Source: Quillaja saponaria
Lineage: Eukaryota > Streptophyta > Magnoliopsida > Fabales > Quillajaceae
DNA length: 64,000 nt
Assembly: GCA_029379385.1 (NCBI GenBank)
Contig: CM055618.1
Location: forward strand, 1 to 64,000
Reading direction: 5' to 3'
Shown here piece after piece: positions 34,291-46,635 of the stretch (the stretch's first letter is position 1; each line of letters opens with the position of its first letter). The notes below the pieces were generated by a model, which was not told the DNA's origin, ran no database searches, and was given only the letters and a program-made list of their open reading frames with translations. The translations under genes were made by a program, and so were the position numbers.

Positions 34291-35165
34291 TCAATCAATA
34301 ATTGATCGAAGCTCTCTAGAATCAACATTTTTCATCTCTGTAATGTTTTCTTTGCTATCTTTATTCACATTCTCCATGGCATTTGACAAAGCCAAATTGC
34401 AGTCTGTTAATTGGGAATTTGTTACTTCTAAGAAATTAGCACCATTCATATCTTGTAAATACTTCCCTTCTGCATTTATTCTCATTTGCAATTTCTTCAG
34501 TACCTATAATATATATATATATATATGTATAACTTAAAAAAAGTATCAGAAGGATACAGCAAACAATCAATTTTGAAGTGTACCTCATGCTGCTCCTGCA
34601 TTCTCCTTTGAACATTAATTTGATTCCTTAGTGCCTCTGCTATTGGGATTTCCCTGCATTGTTTATGTCACTAAATTAGTATTCAATATGATACATTAAT
34701 CTGATTATGCTGCAACAGCATAGATTCCTAATTGCATTGATGACCAAAGCAGAAGCACAAATAGTGTGCTTAAAATTTGATTCTGTCAATTGCCACAGCT
34801 CTTTGCCATGTAATCCATGTATTTGAATCAACTTGACAATGCCAACTAGCAAGTAACAACAATGACTTTAATAATTTGACTGACTTAAGGTTTCAACTTT
34901 CACATACCCAGTTTCAGTATCAGCTCTTGAATTGTTGTCAGTCCCAGGGAAAGATTATTACTGAAATGCACAAGTGAACCACCTAGAATTTGAAAAGAGC
35001 ATTATTTAGTAATTATGTAAAATCAAAAAATTAAGAAGTAAAAGAAATATTTTGTTGCAGCTGAAGGAATTCTTTCAGATTCAGAACTGATAGTGGATTC
35101 ATAACTACGATCTTTGTGTTGTTCTGTTTCTGAGCCTGATGCCCAAGTCTATACTTCTACACATA
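34291..35165 (-). pseudogene. MYB-CC (PHR/PHL-like) transcription factor, 3' remnant
   Basis: On the minus strand three blocks match the C-terminal half of MYB-CC proteins, which bind DNA through a MYB domain and pair through a coiled coil. An upstream block near 35165-35070 reads KYRLGHQAQKQN. Exon 34653-34584 reads EIPIAEALRNQINVQRRMQE, the LHEQLE-type coiled coil, and exon 34503-34291 reads VLKKLQMRINAEGKYLQD and then runs to a stop. A further block near 34960-34910 reads NSRADTETG. The MYB DNA-binding exon that should precede KYRLG is not intact; a weak trace (GVTLSFEHV, then a shifted SHL) lies near 35490-35530. I infer a 5'-decayed gene. An unseen distant 5' exon is possible but nothing supports it. 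Confidence 0.72.
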
Positions 35166-36578
35166 AAATTTGATTTACAAGGAATAACAAGAAAGTAAGA
35201 TGGAAGAAGAAGAAAAATGGGAAAAAGAAATGGATTAAAATTCAAAATTGAAAAGCATTCTTCAGTTTCCATCAGTCCACTCATGCTTCTTACTAAATGA
35301 ATTGGGTATAAACAAAATGTTAGAGGGAAACAGTGTGAAGTTAGGGTGGGATTGCCTGCTTAGCTCTCTTACCCATCAGTTGTTTTGGCAGTATGAATGT
35401 ACTTGGCACTGAAAGGTGGGATAATTCTGCATTCATATGATTATCTAAAGAACTAGAAAAAAGATACAGATTCATACCAAGTGACTCCACGTGTTCAAAG
35501 CTAAGTGTGACACCAATAAATTACATAGGGCGCCTTGCTCTTAACATTTTCACAAGTTAGAATACTATAGTCCATAGACTAACTAAATTTCAAGGAGCCA
35601 ACCAATTGTTAACTTAAATGGTAAAAACACCTCGCTAATTTGTTATTGTTGTCCATCAAAATTTAAATCCTGAGATTCTGCTTGACCGGAGTATTATCTC
35701 TCAATCTTTTTCGAAGTCTGTCTTTCTCCGATAGAATATCATCTTGTTCTAGCAAGAACATACCAGGATTAGCAAAGCAAAATATATATAAAACTCAGTT
35801 CTTTGATAAGTCCACCTAATGATCTCCAACACATGAAACAATGACTTCTTTGAGTACACACCAGTTGGCAAAACCCAATAATACTTAAGTTTGTACAGCG
35901 AAATTATGTATGTACTCATGACAAGGAATCTCTCATTTACAATAATCAATAGTCATATGGTCCAATTAGTAAACTAATCATAACAACCATAAAGTAATGT
36001 TAATTGACAGTTTGGTAGAGCTCTCAACAATTTAGTTGAGTTTTTGTCTAAGATTGGTATTGAAAAAGATGTTTTTTGACACCGAAAGAAACCCAAAACT
36101 TGAAATGATTAGCAAGTGGAAAAAAAAACAAAATGGGAAAATCATTTTCCATCATGGCCAAAAGCCAGTGGTATGGAAGATGTTTGTTTCTTTTTTCTTT
36201 TTGTCTTCATACCATTAAGCAGCATACAGCCAAAAAGTAGAAAGAAAACTCCATAATTTCCGGCTGGACTGTCACGGGTAGAAAGAATCTCTATAGTGCA
36301 AAATGGTTATGTGCACATTAAGGACAAATTAAAAGAGAGCTTAACTATAGACAAGAATGAATGAAAAATTAACTAATTTGTAGAGATTATATAATCGACT
36401 ACAATATTTTTTGAAAAAGTTTATTATATTTGTGAGTAGTGATCAAAAAAAATATTTATTTAGTTGATTTCAGGTGTTCAAATCTTTTGAACTATTGTCA
36501 GGATAAAATTGTTTCAGTTGAAACGAATAAAAAAAATAAAATTTATGAAAATAAACTTGAACTTGCCAGACACTACTC

Positions 36579-36582
<4 letters not shown>
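35166..36582. other. Intergenic DNA, possible SINE-like trace
   Basis: AT-rich. It includes the weak MYB trace near 35490-35530. Bases 35610-35730 ('aaatggtaaaaacacctcgctaa', later 'caaaatttaaatcctgag') have the spacing of tRNA-like A and B boxes and could be an old SINE; weak. No gene recognised. Confidence 0.35.

Positions 36583-36620
<38 letters not shown>
36583..36620. repeat. (AT)19 microsatellite
   Basis: Uninterrupted AT dinucleotide run, 38 bases. Confidence 0.98.
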
Positions 36621-36622
<2 letters not shown>

Positions 36623-37949
36623 TTTATTGGTGTGGGTGTCGTAAGAGTGTATCCTACTATCTTTCACCTAAAGAAGACTATAAAAGAAAGTAAAAAAATT
36701 GGATTTGGACATACGTCCAGTGCCATGCCTGTGGATGTGGATAGGGTTGGCATTTGATGTTTCAAATTTCAATGTTTAATCCACCACACATGATGTAAAC
36801 CCTCTTAATAATGTTTTAAACACCTTAATAATCCCAATTATATAAATCTGATTTCAGAGATCAATAATCAATTTTGTTTGGAGTTTCACATTTTCATTTT
36901 CCTAAAAGCAAAATTTTATATGATATTAGAATGTAAAAAGAAAATTTAATATTTTGAACAAAATAATGTGAGATTTTTTTCTTCTAATTTATCTCATTCA
37001 CATAGTAATGAGTATTTAAACAGATTTCGCTTGGATTCTAATTACTTATAAGAGCTCTATTTGAAATGAAAAAAATAAAGATAAAATTATTTTTACATAT
37101 AAAATAGAAAATTATCAAGATTTAACTAATACGATTATTTTAAATTGACAATATGAAATGTTCTTTTACATATATTTATATTATTATTATGATTTTTTTA
37201 AGAGAATATTTTCTTCTTTTACATTATTCAATGCATATTTTATTAAACAAGAGAATTAATATTTGTCCAATAAATAAAAAAATTGGATTATGAGACATAT
37301 ATGTCCAATGTATAGCTTAATAAGGTACAATAAAAAAAATGAAATGCCTGTCATCAAATGCAAGACGCCAAACATGGTATATGTGGCTCTGTTTCAGTCT
37401 TCCACCATCATCAGCATAGTTCCTAAAGTTACTGACAAAACGGCATCTTATTATCTTATTTCTACATTTTTGCAAAGATTGCCGATTTATTGCCGTTGAT
37501 TTAGCGATTTTATTATTACCAGCTTTCCCGCCCCGTGGAAAAGGTTTTCTAACTGAAAGAGACACAAATATAAAAAAAGAAGCTCATCTATTCTCTCTCT
37601 GCAAAACATTGTCAAAAGGAAACAAATGTTTACAGCAGTAGTTACAGGCTTACAGCACACTTCACATGAAACCCAACACAACCTTTTTCTACCCCATCCC
37701 CAAAATCCCTCCCACCAAGCACATGCAAAACTCCACCATAGCTCTTAGTCAAAATCCAAGTAAACCCTAAATCAATTTGTTTTATAGGATATAAAATTAA
37801 CTACAGCAGCTTTCATTGGCACATAAAAGGTCAAGTCTTTATGACCCATTTGCATTACACCTTTCCCCAGAATAAACAATTGAAAATTTTATTATTCTTT
37901 CCTTTCGCTTTTATTCCTTTCTGTTTTTGCTCTTCACTCTTCAGCACCC
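36621..37949 (+). promoter_or_regulatory. OSCA upstream region
   Basis: No gene found in this stretch. It should hold the OSCA promoter: a TATA-like 'gatataaaat' lies at about 37788-37797, some 260 bases before the ATG at 38056, and a pyrimidine-rich leader follows. The part shared with the truncated OSCA copy begins only at about 37950, so the truncated copy lacks this upstream region. Confidence 0.4.
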
Positions 37950-38055
37950 ACCATTAGTGCCTTCCACATTAGCCCCTTTTCTTCTTCTCTTTATCTCTAA
38001 AAATTCAATCTTTTTTTCCCCAAAGTCTGTTGCTTCCTTCTCTCTGGTTTTTCTA

Positions 38056-41000
38056 ATGGCCTCTCTGGCTGACATTGGAGTCTCAGCTCTCATCAACATA
38101 CTCAGTGCCTTCGCTTTCCTGCTGGCTTTTGCTCTGCTCAGACTTCAACCCATCAATGACAGGGTTTACTTTCCCAAATGTTATATCAGTGGGGGAAGGT
38201 CAAGCCCAAGGCGCTCCGCGAACTTTGTGGCCAAATTTGTGAACCTCAATTTCAAGACGTACCTCACCTTCTTGAATTGGATGCCTCAGGCTATGAAAAT
38301 GAGTGAGGCTGAGATTATTAACCATGCCGGCCTTGACTCTGCTGTCTTTCTGAGAATCTATATTCTGGGGTACTATATTTACTCCTTGAATTCTGTTTTA
38401 CGACAAGTTTAAATTTCTGGGTGTGATGTATTTCTTGAGAAATTGGAGGCGTGTATTGCAAAATTTCTTTTTTCGAGATTAGATGGGTGTTGGTTAAGAA
38501 ATTCCTGTATACCTCGGCTAATTCGTGAGACAACACATTCTGGGCGTTTGAAGACTCAGTTTTATAATTTTTCCCAATGTTCTGCTTAGAAGTTTGCTGT
38601 GGTTTTTTTCATTTAATTGTGAAATGCAGCAATGTTATTTGCACTATTATGATTTAAGATCTTGAATAATAAGTTATCTTGGTTCAGTGAAGGGGTTTGT
38701 ATTATTTTGTGTTTTAATTACTAACCCAAAATGCACTGTTTCATTTTTTTCTATACTTCTTTCTCACATGTATACCATCCAGGAGAGACCTACTTTCTTT
38801 TTGAAAAAAAAAATGATATAAAGTTTGTGAATATAAGTGGCCATGTTGACATACTCTTTTTCTCTTTTATGTATCAGCTTAAAAATTTTCGTACCAATGA
38901 CAGTTGTGGCACTCCTCATTCTCATTCCTGTCAATGTATCAAGTGGAACGTTATTTTTCTTAAGGAAAGATTTAGTAGTGGATGACATCGATAAACTTTC
39001 AATATCAAATGTTCGGCCTCAATCAATAAGGTAAATTATTGTTTTCATTGAGCAAAGAACAATAAAGATTATGTGTGACATTCTGATTTGAAGTGATGGC
39101 ATATATGTGATTGACTTTGGTGCTTATTTTCTTGGCAAGAAGTTCTGAAATCTCTATGGTGCTTATGTTTGGTTTATTGCCACGAGACCTCATTATAAGG
39201 AGCCTAATGATTCAAATTTAAGCATGTTTCAAGGTCATTTGGGAAGGGAATTTTAAAACAAAAAGGAAAAACGGAATCTAATTATTTCTCTTTATTTAAT
39301 GGCCAAAGGAAAAGAGTTCTCTTATTTGGGAATGAGACAGTAGCTTTTCATGAATTCTAGGTTCTGTTATTCTTATCATACTTTATGAGTTGTTCTGGTC
39401 TAATGATATTCCGTTTTTTGTCTCTTAAACTAAAGGTGTTCCTACAATATATGTGAACATCAGTCATGAGAACTTTCTAACAAGAAATTTTATATTTCAG
39501 GTTTTTTGCCCACATAGCATTGGAATACATGTTTACAATATGGACTTGTTACATGCTATACAAGGAATATGATTATGTAGCAACAATGAGGTTGCATTTC
39601 TTGGCTTCACAACGCCGGCGTGTTGAGCAATTCACAGTGAGTTGAAAGTTTGGATTGCTAAACAGAAAAAATTTAAGAATTGCACTTATTTGAGAGAAAG
39701 CAGTCTTCTAGTTCCTTATAATTGTTCTCTTTCTTAATATCATTGATCAAATGTTTTAGTATTTTTACCTGCATTTCTATCTCATCTTGCCATTTTGTAG
39801 AAGGCTTTGTTCCTGTATACTGAAGTATTTTATTTTGGGTAGATGAATAAATTGTTTATGAAGTTGGAAGAAGGAAAATAAATACAAATATATGAGAACT
39901 GCAATGTGTTAGCTGCTACTTAAGAAGCGAAATATGTGGTGTTGCCATGTCCATTATCAAGTTCCTTACTTGCAATGTAATGAAGAATAAGTCAAATAAC
40001 AACAAAACACATTCCTCTCCACTAGATTGTTTACTTTTCTATACAGAAATTTTTGGGCACTGTTTCTAGCTAGAGTTGCATGTAAAAAAGAGCACGGGAA
40101 TTTGAACCTCTCTACATGAGTATTATAATTAGCTGTGTTATTTGGCTAGATTTAGGGAGGACCTGTTTTTTCACATATACATTCAATCATTCTCAGTTCC
40201 GAATGATATTACTATTTCTTTCAGTGCATGAGTGATGTTCTCAGAATTTTATCTTTATTCCTATTTTAGACTCTTAAGCTGGAAGTATCTAAGGTTTGGA
40301 CCTACACAGACTTGGGCTACACAATCACATTTATCAGAGCTTAGGTCATCGTAATTGTTATTCATTATTACTTGCAGGTAGTTGTCAGGAATGTGCCACG
40401 TGTTCCTGGTCACTCCATATCAGATACTGTGGATCATTTCTTTCAAACAAACCACCCAAATCATTATCTTGGTCACCAGGTAAGACAATTGTTATAATTT
40501 TGAATTAGGAAATCAATTTGATGTATAAATGCAATCATTTGAGAAAATAATTTATAAAATATTTAATGGTTTAGTGTCTTATAAATGATATTGAGTTTAT
40601 TTCCAATGTGCTATATTTTTGTTTCATTTGCACTGTAATTAAAATGATTAGCTTTCACTCTTCAGGCAGTCTACAATGCAAATAAGTTCGCTAAACTTGT
40701 GAGGAGAAGAGACAGGCTGCAGAATTGGCTGGACTATTACCAGCTTAAATTTGAAAGGCAGCCTGAGAAGAGGCCAACCGTAAAGGTATGTAGAAATCTC
40801 TGTTTAAAAGAAAAGGCCAACCGTAAGGGTGATTCATTTATTTACTGAAGTAATTGGATTTGTCATAATATAGTTATCTAAGTGATTAAAATGATATTTG
40901 ATGTACTTCACTAATATTTAAAACTTTGGATCTGATTTTTCGTGTTTTGGTTCCTCTCAATTTTAGCAAGGATTCATGGGCCTTGGGGGTGAAAGAGTTG

Positions 41001-44000
41001 ATGCTATCGAATATTACAAGCATCAGATCAAGGAATTCGATAAAAGAGTAAACCATATTTGTTCTCTCATTGTCAATCTTTTGTCATAATGTTTCATGGT
41101 GTGTGTGTGTCTTTACATAAATTTCTTAGTTAGGAACATTGAAATCAGTGTGGCACATATTTTCTTGTCTCATGTTTTTATTCCTAGTATTGAATTACAT
41201 TTATGTGGAGAAAAAAGAAAATACTGTGATGTAGTTCTTTTTCCCTTTCCATGTCTGCAGATGACATTGGAGCGCCAGAAAATTATAAAAGATTCAAAAT
41301 CCATATTGCCCGTGGCTTTTGTTTCATTTAATTCACGTTGGGGAGCTGCAGTTTGTGCACAGACACAACAAAGCAAGAACCCTACACTGTGGTTAACTAA
41401 TTGGGCTCCAGAACCACGTGATGTTTATTGGCGAAACTTGGCTATACCTTTTGTTTCTCTAAGCATCCGAAAACTTGTAATATCTTTGACAGTGTTTGCT
41501 TTGGTATTTTTCTACATGATCCCCATTGCTTTTGTGCAATCTTTGGCGAACTTGGAGGGTCTTGAAAGAGTTGCTCCTTTCCTCAGGCCAGTGATAGAAC
41601 TGTAAGTAAACTTATCTTATTCTTATTTGGAAGTATAGGAGTTGAGAGAAAGGGAGAGCACATAATCATATACAACAAAATGTTGTAGTAGAATTTTATA
41701 ATTCTGAAGGATAATGTCTAAAGTGTCTTCATCCGTCAGAATATTCATGCAAAGTTCATTTCCAAATTATGGTACCTGAAAATTGAAATTGTTAGAAATC
41801 TTTGAGCGTCAGTGCAGTATCTTTTAAGCCTTCTGCTATTTTTGCCTTACGTGGTTACACCAGAATCCAAATGAGCAATTTTGTAGACGGCTCATAACTT
41901 ATCATTAATTTATAACCTTACATTTTAACCTGTCTTTTCAGTGCAGTGTTGTTTTATTTTTTCCTTCATTTCAGAACATCAGTGTTCCGTTTCCTTTGGC
42001 TACATTCTATCAACTGGAAAGTACAAATAATATATTGTTGCCCTGCCGTGGAACAAATTATAAACATGAAAGGAGAATGCATCTTCTTCAAAGTTACTTC
42101 TGTATATTTGCTACCACTGTTGAAAAATTTACTATGTTCCCCTAATTTTCTTTGTAGGTTAATTTATTTAGAGTTAGGAGCTTCCTTCATTTAGATTCTA
42201 AAGACAATAGCATGAACTGTTAAACAAGATCCAGTTTTGCTGTCACATTTCAGCTGTTAACTTTATAAAGATGAACATATGCTTAGGAATTGACTTATTC
42301 ATCTCTTTATTTTTTTTCTTACTTCCAAAGGCTAGATGATGTTTGCATTGCCTAAAATAACGTTGGATCACGTGAAAGAATTTTATTTATTTAATTTTTT
42401 TTTTTCCTGCAGGAAATTTATCAAGTCTTTTTTACAAGGTTTTCTTCCTGGATTAGCCCTCAAAATCTTTCTGTACATTCTTCCCACGGTTTTGTTGATC
42501 ATGTCAAAAATTGAGGGACATATTGCATTGTCAACCCTGGAACGGAGGGCAGCAGCAAAGTATTATTATTTTATGTTAGTGAATGTATTCTTGGGAAGTA
42601 TAGTGACTGGCACTGCTTTCCAGCAATTGCATGCATTCCTTCACCAACCACCCACCCAGTAAGTATCTATATCCTATGAGTTTTTTGTGATTTCTCATGT
42701 TTATTAATTTTATTTTTATTTTCTAGTGGTATAGAACAGTGAAATATCATGATTGAAAATTTATTACTTTCTTCTTTTGGGGCCACTAAGAAAGAAAAAT
42801 GCCTGCAATGAATACTAGAATAGAACATAGTCAACCCCCAGACTCCCCTTCGGATACACACATGGGAACAATATAGTATTAAGTGTAAGATCATTCAGAA
42901 TTATCAATTGATTTTGAAGTAATTTTTGAGATTAAAGGAAAATATGATTTTCAGGTTATTTTATTGTACATGATCATGAATTCAACCAGGTCATGAAAAA
43001 TTAGCACTGAAGAAGGGAAAAGAAAAGAAAACAAAATTGTTAGGCTATATTGTTGTTTATATCCCTAATTATTCTCGTAATAAAAGTTTCCCCTATTGTT
43101 AGTTTGCGAGTACAGATCTTGATAGGATCCTACCCTGAACTTTAAAAGAAAAGAAAATACTTGCTAACTGCTGAAAACTGTAAAATAAATATCCTATATA
43201 AGCACATTGTTCTTTAAATCTATGGAGAAAGGGAAAACTGGGTGGGAGAGGAAGGGACAAAGTGCTCTGTATATCAGCTGAAGAAAAGATTCCATGTTTA
43301 CCAATCTGCACAAGTTCAATTCAAGAACTTTGTGGCTGCAGTGCTGCCATAACAATGACACCTATAATACAAATTTGAGTTATCGTGCAAATGGTTCCGT
43401 TCTGGAGTATAATAATATCAATACTTACTCATTTGGCAAGTGTTTGTTTTTATCTCTTAAATTTTATCCAGCCTAAGATTTTTTTGTTGTTGTTGCTTTA
43501 ATCATAACATCATCGCTTTGTTCCTGATGAGACTTTTTTTTTTTTTTTTTTCCTTTGAATGTAGGATTCCTAGAAACATTGGAGTTTCCATTCCAATGAA
43601 GGCTACCTTTTTTATTACATATATAATGGTTGACGGATGGGCTGGCATTGCTGGAGAGATTCTCAGGTTAAAGCCATTGGTTATTTTTCATCTCAAGAAC
43701 ATGTTTTTGGTAAAAACCGAAAGGGACAGAGAGAGAGCAATGAACCCAGGGAGTGTGGATTTCAAAGAGACTCTTCCTAGTCTACAACTGTACTTCCTTC
43801 TGGGAATTGTGTATGCTGTAGTGACCCCAATTCTTCTTCCTTTCATACTAGTCTTCTTTGCTTTTGCTTACTTGGTTTACCGTCATCAGGTTAGTATCTT
43901 CTATTCAATGCCATGAAGATAGGATCTTGTATGTTTGTGCATTTTACATGTAATGTTTCTGAATATGATGTCAACATTCTATTGATATTTTGCAGATAAT

Positions 44001-44665
44001 CAACGTCTACAATCAACAATATGAAAGTGTTGCTGCATTTTGGCCGCATGTTCATAGTCGCATCATAGCAAGCTTATTAATATCCCAGCTTCTTTTGTTG
44101 GGTCTGCTTAGCACAAAAAAAGCCGCTAATTCTACACCTTTGCTTGTTATCTTGCCAGTATTGACATTATCATTCCACAAGTACTGCAAGAGTCGATTTG
44201 AACCAGCATTTAGGAAGTACCCACTCGAGGTAAGATCTGCACTGTGCAATGTAGCAAACCATGGAATACATCTTTTGTAAAAGAATCATTTGTTCTGTTT
44301 CTATTTTTCACATTATTTGATAAGAGCTATTTCTAACTTATTTACAGGAAGCGATGGAAAAGGATTTATTGGAAAGAACTACTGAACCTGACCTGAACTT
44401 AAAAGCATATCTAGCAGATGCTTACTTACATCCGATATTCCAGTCATTCGAGGTAGAAGAAGAGTTAGTTGAAATCAGAGTAGACAAGCATCAAGCTCAT
44501 GTAGCAAGTCCTTCCATAAGTGAACCCAGTTCTCCCACCCCACACCATTACACCTATCAAACCAGCTCCCCACCCCATTATACCAATGACCTGGCATCTC
44601 CACCCGGTTGCTATCGTCCACCCTCACCTCCCCATTATGTCTATCACTACCAAGTTGAGCCTTGA
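38056..44665 (+). CDS. OSCA/CSC1-like hyperosmolality-gated calcium-permeable channel, 11 exons
   Basis: Eleven exons with consistent phases: 38056-38369, 38878-39030, 39501-39636, 40378-40479, 40666-40785, 40967-41047, 41261-41601, 42413-42658, 43565-43889, 43996-44229 and 44348-44665, giving 789 codons plus stop. OSCA proteins are dimeric membrane channels opened by osmotic or mechanical stress that admit calcium. Visible: N-terminal membrane segment SALINILSAFAFLLAFALL, extracellular stretch with RLQPINDRVYFPK, second and third segments in exons 2-3, a cytosolic domain from about residue 200 (TVVVRNVPRVPG to TNWAPEPRDVYW), then the DUF221 membrane core with IPMKATFFITYIMVDGWAG in exon 9, and a Pro/Ser/Tyr-rich tail. 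The start matches the truncated copy at 18449; an upstream in-frame ATG at 37927 lies in the leader. No lesion was found. Confidence 0.96.
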
Positions 44666-44910
44666 ACTATACACTAACTTGCTTAAACCATCTGCTAACC
44701 GATTTGTTCAGTTATTAAACAAGTAATCTTTTTCTTCGATGTAAATGAATCAATATGATGTAGCAATATATATAGCAAAAGAATACTATTCAGTCCTTAA
44801 TTTTTGGATCTGAATCAGGTATTGATACATGCACTTTATTATGTAAGTGCATTCTGCTATATGGGATGTAATTGCAATTATATTGGCTTCAAAAGTTACC
44901 ATCCATTTTC
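44666..44910 (+). other. OSCA 3' UTR region
   Basis: Sequence right after the OSCA stop with no coding features. It probably holds the 3' UTR and poly(A) site, though no single signal is convincing. Confidence 0.4.
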
Positions 44911-45370
44911 TAATGACAAAGGCATGGCCAATCTAGTTATTTATTCAACTAACAAAAACTACAGAGTTCTATGCTGCTCGAAAAATTTCCATTCAAGAGT
45001 TTTATTTTATTTCACTTATCGTATCTGCATATAATGTAGATGATTTGTTGTACATTTTGGTGATCACTGCTGATTAGAGTTTAGAAGTATTCGATGAATT
45101 AATCAGGAGTTGCCTTCGTGGAATCTTCCCCGGTAGTAGACCTTGGTAAAGAGTCAAGAAACACCACTTTTCTTATCTTCTTGCAAGGGGCAACCTGGAA
45201 AGAAAAAGAAGATTATATTGGTCAGTTCACCAGAAATAAAAATAAATAAATAAAATATTAGTTTAACTACTAGCTGGTTCTTATATAACCAAAAGTTAAG
45301 GCTATCTTTCTTATAATTGAGAATAGAGAACATGCTTAGCAACATAATTGTCAATATCATGTAATTGTTC
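44911..45370 (-). pseudogene. Stray copy of the last exon of the 4CL-like gene
   Basis: This block repeats 51331-51811: the 3' flank, the last exon and the end of the preceding intron and exon of the 4CL-like gene. On the minus strand, 45191 downward reads [19 protein letters not shown], the equivalent of [19 protein letters not shown] at 51608. An extra G near 45131-45135 then shifts the frame before the GKILRRQL signature. The upstream exon piece near 45330-45365 is also degraded. No other part of the ligase gene is present here, so this is a 3'-end duplicate about 6 kb from its source. Confidence 0.88.
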
Positions 45371-46505
45371 ACCTCATTTTTTGTTACTCATGCCATTCAT
45401 GTTGGTGTTAATTTTGACTGCAAGGACTTAATTGTATCAAATTAAATCTATAAGAAATCTAATTATAGTAATTAAAACTCAAATGGATTAAATTGAACTC
45501 TAAATTAAATTATAGAAACCAAAAGTACAATTAAACCAAAATAAAATCATAATATATCAATCATATCACAACAGACAATAATTCATAACATATTGTTTTG
45601 TAGGTAAGTTTTATTTGTCTTATCATATTAGCTAGGTAGCTCTATCATGTTCAATAAACTAGTCCATCCATAGGTTTGATATTATAATATATAGTCAATA
45701 ATTTCTGATATCCTCTTTATAATATATTAAGCTTTTGTTTGAACACTTTATTTTAATGGAAGATAATAAAAAAAAACAAGCAACTTAAGGCACAACCAAC
45801 AAAGAAGTAACTTTTGTGGAACCATACTTCTTGTTGTCATGAATTGCATCATTGTTGATCTCCCATTCCAAATATGGCCTCTTGATAATTATTACAATGA
45901 AAGCCCAAAAATGGTTGTAAAATATAAAGCTAAAAGTTCTCACATCCCTATCAAGATTTATACCAACATATGAAACGAATCACTCTGTTCATGTGAGTTC
46001 AAGTATTTGCTAGTTTTGTCCCCAATACTTCAAATTCCTGCCATTCTTCAATGAATCAAATCCATTAGAGGATTGCATAGCATATAAGATAAAGAGAGGC
46101 ACTTGCTCAATGGGCTTTGAAGTGGGTTAGCAGTGATTGGGTAACTCTTCATCAATGCTACCATATGCATATTTAGGGGACAATTAATTGATTTTCTTCA
46201 CCAGATTCTCAAGACTTGCATTAGGTTTTACAAATAATTTGACAGATCTAGTTTTTTTTTATTTGATTTTTTTTTTTTTTGAATAAATGTCTTAGGATCT
46301 ATTTCAAAGTTTAGAGAAAAAGAAGAAGATAAGAAGTGAGAAGAGAAGAGTAAAGATAAAAATAAGATTTATCATCTTTTATTTCATTAAGTGAGAAAAG
46401 AAGAGTGAAGATAAAATTTATGAAATTAAAATTTGTGATGAAAAGAATAGAATCATTGATTATTTTTGAATTTGTGATGAAAAGAATGAAATCATCTATT
46501 ACTAT
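45371..46505. other. Repeated upstream DNA of the BAHD genes
   Basis: Contains the phrase 'ctatcatgttcaataaactagtccatc' (split across 45638-45668), which recurs at 47640-47666 and, altered, at 48250-48276, the latter upstream of BAHD copy 1. Bases 46280-46400 resemble 55545-55690 (both begin 'gtctta.gatctattt'), a dispersed AT-rich repeat. I infer the remains of another BAHD 5' flank. No gene. Confidence 0.45.
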
Positions 46506-46635
46506 TGATGATCAGTATGATAATTCAAGATTCAAAGCCCCACCATTTTTGTTGGTTTGCTCCGATTCAAAAGAAGAGCTAAAGAAGGAAACTAGCTAGT
46601 TTTGCATTCTGGAGTGTTACGAAGGAGCAACAATT
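46506..46635 (+). pseudogene. BAHD acyltransferase internal fragment
   Basis: It reads DDQYDNSRFKAPPFLLVCSD then SKEELKKETS and stops. This matches BAHD copy 1 around 49210-49330 (GDQYDHSGFKAPPFLLGCSD). Only about 130 bases are present, with no active-site motif, so it is an isolated relic. Confidence 0.85.

Noticed and set aside
36439..36757. Frames rich in alternating Tyr-Ile around 36583-36620
   Set aside because: Produced by the (AT)n microsatellite read in several frames.
37927..38055. In-frame ATG upstream of the OSCA start
   Set aside because: The extra 43 residues are not part of OSCA proteins, and the truncated copy at 18449 does not support the extension.
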